This document shows positions 8,681-13,200 of a stretch of DNA of 13,200 nt, piece by piece. The notes under the pieces are model-generated. The model was not told the DNA's origin. It was given only the letters and a program-made list of their open reading frames with translations, and ran no database searches. The stretch's first letter is position 1; each line of letters begins with the position of its first letter. The position numbers were made by a program, and so were the translations under genes. Origin of the DNA: Gammaproteobacteria bacterium UBA2955 (GTDB taxonomy: Bacteria > Pseudomonadota > Gammaproteobacteria > Pseudomonadales > Azotimanducaceae); the NCBI GenBank assembly GCA_002348825.1, contig DEBN01000135.1, forward strand, positions 1 to 13,200, in the 5' to 3' direction.

Positions 8681-8785
8681 GAACTCCCCTCCAGCTCGCT
8701 CGCGCTACTAAATTGGCGGTGCGGTGGCGCGAAGTCAAGTAAAGCGGCGCACGGCCGAGGCGACTCCAGTGCGCACTTTTTTGCT

Positions 8786-9604
8786 TCAGCCCATGCGCGA
8801 GTCCTTTCTTGAACCATCAAATTGCGGGCGCCTTTTCTCCAGAAAGGCCTTGGCCCCTTCCCGCATATTCTTCGGTATTAAGACCGCCTGATGTCTCATT
8901 TCAAGCGCCAGTTGTTCCTCAAAGCTGGAGTGAATAGATTCGTTTATTGTTTCTCTTATTCGCACCGCGGCATCGGGCGACGAAGACTTAAGAATCTCAC
9001 TTACCCGACGCACTTCTAAATCCAATTCTGCGTCGCTAACTGAAGCCCAAATCAGTCCCCAATCTGCCGCCTGTGCTGCGGTAATGCGTTCACCCAACAA
9101 TGCGATTCCCAGAGCTTTCGCTCTGCCGGCGCGAAGTGGAACATTCCATGTCGTACCCATGTCTGGAACGATCCCTAGATTAGGACCGAAAGTAGCTACG
9201 AAAAACGCAGACTCTGCGGCGATCGTGATGTCACAGGCGAGTGCTAACCCAAACCCGCCGCCCGCTGCAGCGCCGTTTACCCGAGCAATGGTTGGCACTG
9301 GGCAGTTCATGACATCCGTCAACGCTTGATTAAAGGTGTCCTGCTTACCTACAGAGCCTTGAGCATCAGTCTTTTGTTCTTGCGGCTGCGCAACCTGCTG
9401 CAAGTCCGCGCCGGCGCAAAAACCGCGCCCTTCTCCGGTGAGGATCACCACCCGTACCGATTCGTTGTCTCGAACAGAATCGATGGCATGACTGATACCT
9501 TGCATCAGTTCGTCAGTCATCGCATTGAGCATATCCGGCCGGTTCAAACGTATTGTAGCGACCCCGTCTTCAACACCAAAAAGCACAACTTTTTCATCCG
9601 ACAT
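8786..9604 (-). CDS. Crotonase-fold enoyl-CoA hydratase/isomerase, PaaG-like
   Basis: This 272-residue crotonase-superfamily protein acts on an acyl-CoA thioester in the cytoplasm. The oxyanion-hole segments are present: CAGADL (63-68) and the GGGFGLA stretch (115-121). The two glutamates of classical enoyl-CoA hydratases are missing: the GGGxE position is G119 and the second lies in the FGPNLGIVP segment. Instead it has D148 in VPDMGTTW, the arrangement of PaaG-type 1,2-epoxyphenylacetyl-CoA or enoyl-CoA isomerases, which use an aspartate. Isomerisation is thus more likely than hydration (inference). A loop at about 71-90 is rich in Q, K and D. The ATG has a GAGGGAG ribosome binding site about 8 nt upstream. 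It diverges from the second crotonase gene and precedes the GPH permease. The true acyl chain is unknown. Confidence 0.88.
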   Translation of the reverse strand: MSDEKVVLFGVEDGVATIRLNRPDMLNAMTDELMQGISHAIDSVRDNESVRVVILTGEGRGFCAGADLQQVAQPQEQKTDAQGSVGKQDTFNQALTDVMNCPVPTIARVNGAAAGGGFGLALACDITIAAESAFFVATFGPNLGIVPDMGTTWNVPLRAGRAKALGIALLGERITAAQAADWGLIWASVSDAELDLEVRRVSEILKSSSPDAAVRIRETINESIHSSFEEQLALEMRHQAVLIPKNMREGAKAFLEKRRPQFDGSRKDSRMG

Positions 9605-9636
9605 ACTCGACTCCCTCTGTTTAGTTTGCGCAACCC

Positions 9637-9659
9637 CTAAAACAATAAACTAAAACAAT
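9637..9659. repeat. Tandem 10-bp direct repeat, possible operator
   Basis: CTAAAACAAT occurs twice with 3 bp between the copies, 33-55 bp upstream of the minus-strand crotonase start. The second copy overlaps the right arm of a 7-bp inverted repeat whose left arm is at 9621-9627. Repeat spacing of 13 bp is not one helical turn. A regulator site is possible but unproven; A-rich repeats also arise by chance. Confidence 0.35.
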
Positions 9660-9716
9660 CGGTAAGCTAACTGACATTAAGCGACTATAAGCAACGGATT
9701 ATGCGGGCGGTTGAAT

Positions 9717-9736
9717 CGCAGCTGTGGCTGCGCCAC
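9717..9736 (+). other. GC-rich hairpin in the divergent intergenic region
   Basis: CGCAGC (9717-9722) pairs with GCTGCG (9727-9732) around a TGTG loop. An alternative stem GTGGC/GCCAC (9724-9728 with 9732-9736) shares part of it, so two exclusive hairpins are possible. No T-run follows on either strand, so it is not a terminator. It may lie in the 5' leader of the plus-strand operon. Confidence 0.35.
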
Positions 9737-9823
9737 GCGGAATTTGAAGGCGAAGCGAATTTTAGGTTAATTTATGGTCGACATAAGTCGCTAGGTTCAA
9801 CCGATCGTTAAGCGGAAAACACA

Positions 9824-10615
9824 ATGAGCAACGCCCTTTTATTTGAAGTAGATGCAGCAGTGGCCTGTCTCACAATCAATGACGCGCCCTACAACAGAAT
9901 GTCTCTGGAGTTCATGGACGAGCTAGAGGCACGGGTGGCAGAAATCGCCGCAGATAAGAATATCCGCGCCATCGTCCTAACTTCGGAAGGACTAGACAAC
10001 TTCTCGGTTGGTATGAACCTTAAACAATTGCCGGAAGGCATCAAACGAATGGGAAGCGCGGATGCGGTTTTCGACCAACGCTTGCGAGTGATTGCCGCCA
10101 TCGAAAATATGGGAAAACCATGGATAACGACTCTTTTCGGTTACTGCTTAGGCGGCGGCCTGGAGCTCCCATTGGGTTGTCATTTCCGCCTCGCCGCTGA
10201 TGAGGGTGCGCAAATCGGACTTCCAGAACTCGATCTAGGCGCGGTACCGGCTTGGGGCGGCAGTGCTCGATTAGCTAAATGCGTGGGCGAGCAACACGCC
10301 ATGGACATGATTCTGCGCGCAAAAAAAATCTCTGGGCCTCGAGCGCTGGAAATCGGCTTGGTACATGAAATCTGGCCTCTGCATGAACTCAAAGGTCAGG
10401 CATTAAAGCTGGCCCAGGAACTGGCCGGGATGCCCGCAAGCGCTGTAACGGCAATGATGTCGGTGCTCGTCAACAGCAACAGCAAAGATCTTGATGAGCT
10501 GCTAGCTGCGGAGCGCGACGCTGTGATGGCGACGCGCGGCACAGCGGATGCCAAAGAGGGTATGGCGGCGTTCTTAGAAAAACGCAAACCAATTTTTAAC
10601 CAAGGCGACAAATGA
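9824..10615 (+). CDS. Enoyl-CoA hydratase/isomerase family protein with both catalytic glutamates
   Basis: This 263-residue cytoplasmic crotonase probably hydrates a 2-enoyl-CoA in a beta-oxidation-like route. Both acid/base glutamates of the classical hydratase are present: E114 in GGGLEL and E135 in LPELDLGAVP, 21 residues apart, matching rat E144 and E164. The first oxyanion-hole segment reads SVGMNL (61-66) rather than the common CAGADL, and the glycine loop is at 110-112. The family signature continues as GLPELDLGAVPAWGGSARL. The C-terminus has the usual acyl-pocket helix ending EGMAAFLEKRKPIF. Its stop codon overlaps the next start as ATGA, so translation of the two is coupled and the enzymes probably work on the same substrate. 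It diverges from the PaaG-like gene. The ribosome binding site is weak. The exact substrate is not known. Confidence 0.88.
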   Translation: MSNALLFEVDAAVACLTINDAPYNRMSLEFMDELEARVAEIAADKNIRAIVLTSEGLDNFSVGMNLKQLPEGIKRMGSADAVFDQRLRVIAAIENMGKPWITTLFGYCLGGGLELPLGCHFRLAADEGAQIGLPELDLGAVPAWGGSARLAKCVGEQHAMDMILRAKKISGPRALEIGLVHEIWPLHELKGQALKLAQELAGMPASAVTAMMSVLVNSNSKDLDELLAAERDAVMATRGTADAKEGMAAFLEKRKPIFNQGDK

Positions 10616-12090
10616 ACGCGCATAGTAAAGAAATAGAGGCTCTTCCATTGGCGCTCAGTAACGAGCAACTCAGACAGTTCGTTACTACTGGCTATCTGCT
10701 ACTGCGATCGGAACTACCAGCCGAATTTCACCAGCAAATCTTCAACAAGCTGGAACAACTTCAGGGTGGATCCGGCCACTTCGGCAACAATTTGATGCCC
10801 CTGGTGCCTCAACTGCACCAGCTGATCGAAGAACCCGTCGTTCGCGGCGCGCTCACTAGTATTCTCGGCGACGAGTACAGCTTTCATGCGCACCGCGCAC
10901 TGCATACAAATCCACCTGGAAGTACCGAACAGGCCTGGCACAAAGACAGCTATTGGGGCTACACCAGACGGGTTCGAAATCATCGACCATGGTGGGCGAT
11001 GCTGATGTATTACCCCCAGAACACCAAAAGCGCTATGGGCCCCACAGGCCTGTTAGCCGGATCGCAGTATTTTCATCAGTTACTGCCTAAGCAATGCAAG
11101 GAAGTTGCCGCTTTCGGAGAAGCGGGCACTCTGTTGCTGATTCACTACGATTTATGGCATCGCAAAATGCTCAACAATTCAAAACTAGATCGCTACATGA
11201 TCAAGTTCCAATTCACCAGACTCCTGCCACCAAAAAAAGTCACGGGCGTCAGGCCAGCTGACTGGCGACGGCCAAGAAATCGACCAGATTTCGATCTAAA
11301 CCCAATATGGAAATCAACTTGGGATTGGTTACATGGCATAGAACCAACGTCAGGCAGTGGCCCGACAGAATTCTCTGCAACCGAGCTCGAACAAGCACTT
11401 CTGGGAGAGAATGAAATTATCTCCCTCAACGCCGCGTTCAAACTCAGCCATAGTGCGCAAGCTGGAAACGGAGACGCCTTAAAAATTTTGGCCTCGGCAA
11501 TGAACACCAACAATGCTGACAATGACAACACGAAACGCTACTCCGACAATGGCGCCCGTTGGCGAATAGATGCTGCAGCGAGAAGCGCAGCTCACGGCCT
11601 CGCAAATCTTGGGGAACCGGCGTTGCCGGCGTTGCGACTGCTGTATAAGAACGGCTCTCCGATTGCGAGAAAACACGCAGCGTTTGCTTTGGGCGAGATA
11701 GGCACCCTAGCAACCCAAAATACTCTGTTAGATGGCTTAAACGACCCCGATATCCATGTCATGATCAGTGCAGTCGAAGCGCTCGGGTTAACACCCCCGA
11801 CAATTAAAGCGACCAAAGCTTTGATCGAGTGTTTACAACACTCCGAATCAGAGGTTCGGTTCGACGCTGCACTGAGTTTATTGCGTTTTACCGCTAACCC
11901 CGCGTGCGTTTTAAAAGGCCAAATGACCGCAGCGCTCTCCGCGTCATTGCGAGACTCGAACCGATACGTGTCCGCCTACGCTGCAGAGGCGCTGGAACGG
12001 CTTGCGACGAAAGAAGCATTAGCGGCGCTAATACCTTTTCTCACCAAAGCAAGGTGGTGCGCACATACCGACAATGCTCGCCCATTTTAA
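10612..12090 (+). CDS. Phytanoyl-CoA dioxygenase-like protein fused to HEAT repeats
   Basis: This 492-residue protein has two parts. Residues about 15-205 form a phytanoyl-CoA dioxygenase (PhyH)-like Fe(II)/2-oxoglutarate oxygenase domain: the metal triad is H110-x-D112 in AWHKDSYWG and H183 in YDLWHRK, and R194 in LDRYMIKF is placed to bind 2-oxoglutarate. Such enzymes hydroxylate CoA esters or other small molecules using O2. After a polar linker (about 205-260), residues about 260-480 form helical HEAT/PBS-lyase-type repeats, recognisable as RKHAAFALGEIG (353-364), HVMISAVEALG (382-392), EVRFDAALSLL (414-424) and RYVSAYAAEALERL (451-464). The start overlaps the upstream stop by ATGA. It has no signal peptide, so it is presumably cytoplasmic. 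HEAT repeats usually bind proteins or act as scaffolds. PhyH members also act on non-CoA substrates, so the reaction is open. Confidence 0.85.
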   Translation: MNAHSKEIEALPLALSNEQLRQFVTTGYLLLRSELPAEFHQQIFNKLEQLQGGSGHFGNNLMPLVPQLHQLIEEPVVRGALTSILGDEYSFHAHRALHTNPPGSTEQAWHKDSYWGYTRRVRNHRPWWAMLMYYPQNTKSAMGPTGLLAGSQYFHQLLPKQCKEVAAFGEAGTLLLIHYDLWHRKMLNNSKLDRYMIKFQFTRLLPPKKVTGVRPADWRRPRNRPDFDLNPIWKSTWDWLHGIEPTSGSGPTEFSATELEQALLGENEIISLNAAFKLSHSAQAGNGDALKILASAMNTNNADNDNTKRYSDNGARWRIDAAARSAAHGLANLGEPALPALRLLYKNGSPIARKHAAFALGEIGTLATQNTLLDGLNDPDIHVMISAVEALGLTPPTIKATKALIECLQHSESEVRFDAALSLLRFTANPACVLKGQMTAALSASLRDSNRYVSAYAAEALERLATKEALAALIPFLTKARWCAHTDNARPF

Positions 12091-12205
12091 TTGCAAGTCA
12101 TGCCGGCTAAGCCGCGCGCAACCAATTCATCAAGACAGCCGCGGTGACCGGCGCCAATAAAAATCCCTTATCGACGCACCTAACCAATGACCGTTGTGGG
12201 TGCAG

Positions 12206-12233
12206 AAAAAAAAGCCCGCCATGCGGCGGGCTT
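12206..12233 (-). terminator. Strong intrinsic terminator between convergent genes
   Basis: A perfect 9-bp GC-rich stem (AAGCCCGCC 12212-12220 with GGCGGGCTT 12225-12233, loop ATGC) is followed on the minus strand by a run of eight T. It lies 19-46 nt after the stop of the minus-strand exported-protein gene. Reading plus, the stem is followed by CGTTAGTTTTT, a weaker tail, so it may also stop transcripts of the dioxygenase gene, 122 nt after that gene's end. Confidence 0.9.
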
Positions 12234-12251
12234 CGTTAGTTTTTAAGCTAA

Positions 12252-12959
12252 CTATTGCGCAACTAAAGTCTGACCCCGCATAGTGGAGACCAGTGTTCCG
12301 GTTCCGCCAGCTGCGCTCGCGGCCTGCATCTCAGCCCATTCCTTACTTTGGGCCATCTTCTTGTTTGACTCTGCCCAAGACGCATAATCGTCGTACATCA
12401 TGACGTAGTGCACTCGGCCAAAGTCGCCAAATTGCTCCCCGTAAACCTCTACACGCGCACCCAAGCTCTCGTGCAGCTTCTCAGCAGCCATTGCGCCCGC
12501 CAAAAACTCAGCTCGCTGGCCTTCGTTTGGCTCCCAAACAAAAACTGCAAAAACATAGTTGCCGTCGAAGTCATCCGCACTCTTAGAACTGTCAAGATTA
12601 GCGCCGCCACTGCTGGCAACCATTTCCCCAACAGGTTCGTCATACTGGGCCATGAATTTCTGCCAGCGCGCCGCCCCCTCTGGAGATCTACCCATGTCCA
12701 TGCTCTTTGCCCAGGCATCCAAATTATCCCATCGCATGGTGTAATCGATCAGTTGAGTACTACCTGTGCCGTGCTGACTCATCGATACCGACGCGCCCAT
12801 ATCTTCATGAATTGCTTTCGCCTCGGTAAAAGCAGCTAGCATCTCAGCATCCTTCCCAGGAACCGCTTTCCAGGTGTAATTTTCAATCACCTCTGCATAT
12901 GTCGAAGAGGTCGCTAAGAGTAATCCAGCCAAAACAAGCCATATTTTTGCTCGTATCAT
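12252..12959 (-). CDS. Putative Fur-regulated exported protein with two tandem homologous domains
   Basis: I do not recognise a named family. The chosen ATG at 12959 gives 235 residues; a longer frame from 13061 is rejected because an AAGGAG site sits 7 nt before this ATG and the protein then begins with a textbook signal peptide (MIRAKIWLVLAGLLLATSSTYA, likely cut after A22). The mature part is two copies of one domain: residues 28-86 and 140-198 align without gaps at a fixed offset of 112, with 19 of 59 identical, including W30/W142, E39/E151, H51/H163, E52/E164, G55-A56/G167-A168, Y73/Y185, M75/M187, D78/D190 and W83-A84/W195-A196. The pattern (strand, helix, strand pair, helix, about 75-80 residues) suggests a ferredoxin-like alpha/beta-barrel of the ABM or NIPSNAP type, with the tandem copies making an internal dimer; that fold is inference. 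A Fur-box match lies upstream and a strong terminator downstream, so it is a monocistronic unit, probably periplasmic. Confidence 0.8.
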   Translation of the reverse strand: MIRAKIWLVLAGLLLATSSTYAEVIENYTWKAVPGKDAEMLAAFTEAKAIHEDMGASVSMSQHGTGSTQLIDYTMRWDNLDAWAKSMDMGRSPEGAARWQKFMAQYDEPVGEMVASSGGANLDSSKSADDFDGNYVFAVFVWEPNEGQRAEFLAGAMAAEKLHESLGARVEVYGEQFGDFGRVHYVMMYDDYASWAESNKKMAQSKEWAEMQAASAAGGTGTLVSTMRGQTLVAQ

Positions 12960-12966
12960 ATCCCGT

Positions 12967-12972
12967 CTCCTT
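12967..12972 (-). promoter_or_regulatory. Ribosome binding site fixing the start at 12959
   Basis: The minus strand reads AAGGAG with 7 nt to the ATG, preceded by an A-run. It is among the best Shine-Dalgarno sequences in the window and decides for the shorter, signal-peptide-bearing product over the frame starting at 13061. Confidence 0.85.
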
Positions 12973-12978
12973 TTTTTG

Positions 12979-13200
12979 TTATGCCTGCCAAAAATCGATA
13001 CAGGCGTCTTCGATCCTACAGCAAATAACAGCACTAATGATAATGATAACCATTCCCACAAAAAGCTTGATCAGCGGGCGCAACCCGACAAGAGCTCGAA
13101 CAACCAGATCGATCACTTTCGCAGCAAAACAACGGACTGTCGTTGGAGCATATCCCGCGATTCGGAACTGCTGGACACCAGTAAAAGCGGCTAGCTGTGC
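12979..13200 (-). other. Open frame entering from the right edge, doubtful coding
   Basis: Reading minus from the window edge, a frame stays open for 73 codons to a TAA at about 12979-12981. It includes a hydrophobic run (LFVGMVIIIISAVICC) that is partly the Fur box read as codons. Another minus frame is also open from the edge to the Fur box. No family is recognised, and operator and promoter would lie inside the frame. It could be the tail of an upstream gene or chance; I favour non-coding. Confidence 0.15.
13039..13057. promoter_or_regulatory. Fur-box-like operator
   Basis: The 19 bases match the Fur consensus GATAATGATAATCATTATC at 16 positions; mismatches fall only at positions 12, 17 and 18. 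The 7-1-7 form also fits from 13038 (TGATAAT exact, then 5 of 7). It lies 80-98 bp upstream of the exported-protein ATG, where a promoter is expected, so iron-replete Fur should repress this gene. A -10/-35 pair could not be set with confidence, though TATCAT occurs twice inside the box on the minus strand. Confidence 0.7.

Larger units (their letters stand above)
9605..9823. promoter_or_regulatory. Divergent intergenic region between two crotonase genes
   Basis: These 219 bp hold no gene and should carry both divergent promoters. Seen here are a 10-bp direct repeat CTAAAACAAT (9637-9646 and 9650-9659, 13 bp apart start to start), a 7-bp inverted repeat TTAGTTT/AAACTAA (9621-9627, 9647-9653) next to the minus-strand gene, and a GC hairpin at 9717-9736. 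No promoter with good -35 and -10 boxes could be assigned in either direction. The plus-strand gene has only a weak ribosome binding site (GCGGAAAA). Confidence 0.5.

Noticed and set aside
8733..8738. TTGACT as -35 of a permease promoter
   Set aside because: No acceptable -10 lies 16-18 bp downstream on the minus strand; the sequence there is GC-rich.
8768..8777. Palindrome AGTGCGCACT followed by T6 on the plus strand, near the end of the PaaG-like gene
   Set aside because: With no loop it can form only a 3-bp stem as a hairpin, and no plus-strand transcript is expected here, so it is not a terminator; a regulator site has no other support.
12960..13061. N-terminal extension of the exported protein beginning at 13061
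   Set aside because: It would place the Fur-box region just upstream of or against the start and bury the signal peptide; no good ribosome binding site precedes it, whereas AAGGAG sits 7 nt before the ATG at 12959.
1..13200. CRISPR array, tRNA, rRNA, insertion sequence, toxin-antitoxin or phage genes
   Set aside because: No regularly spaced repeats, no cloverleaf-like sequence, no transposase motifs and no such gene pairs were found while reading both strands.

Overview
The window reads as chromosomal DNA of a gammaproteobacterium. The main reason is the run tig - clpP - clpX - lon - hupB - ppiD in the classical gammaproteobacterial order, all on the minus strand, with proteins that follow the Escherichia coli versions closely in motifs and active-site numbering. 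Base composition looks moderate and even. The genes to the right (GPH-type permease, two crotonases, a phytanoyl-CoA dioxygenase-like protein) suggest a free-living heterotroph that uses acyl-CoA-type substrates, perhaps marine; that lifestyle is inference. No rRNA, tRNA, CRISPR array, insertion sequence or phage gene was recognised.

Region 1 (1-7007, all minus) is the proteostasis block. Transcription runs from trigger factor (tig) through the ClpP protease and the ClpX unfoldase to the Lon protease, then the nucleoid protein HU-beta and the membrane-anchored chaperone PpiD, which is cut by the left edge. No strong terminator was seen from tig to lon, only an imperfect hairpin between clpX and lon. 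hupB has its own promoter-like sequence (17-bp spacer) and a strong intrinsic terminator. A perfect TATAAT lies directly beyond that terminator and ahead of ppiD.

Region 2 (7148-12090) is a metabolic block. On the minus strand are a crotonase of the PaaG-like type and, downstream of it, a 12-helix GPH/MelB-type symporter. Diverging from them across a 219-bp intergenic region is a plus-strand pair: a crotonase with both classical hydratase glutamates, translationally coupled through an ATGA overlap to a 492-residue protein that joins a phytanoyl-CoA dioxygenase-like Fe(II)/2-oxoglutarate domain to a C-terminal HEAT-repeat domain. Together they could import and modify an organic acid or its CoA ester; the substrate cannot be read from the sequence.

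Region 3 (12091-13200) holds a strong terminator between convergent genes and a minus-strand gene for a small exported protein. That protein consists of two tandem copies of one domain, offset by exactly 112 residues without gaps. A close match to the Fur operator consensus (16 of 19 bases) lies 80-98 bp upstream of its start, so it is probably iron-regulated. This iron-controlled, internally duplicated secreted protein and the dioxygenase-HEAT fusion are the least ordinary items here; neither alone proves a new system.
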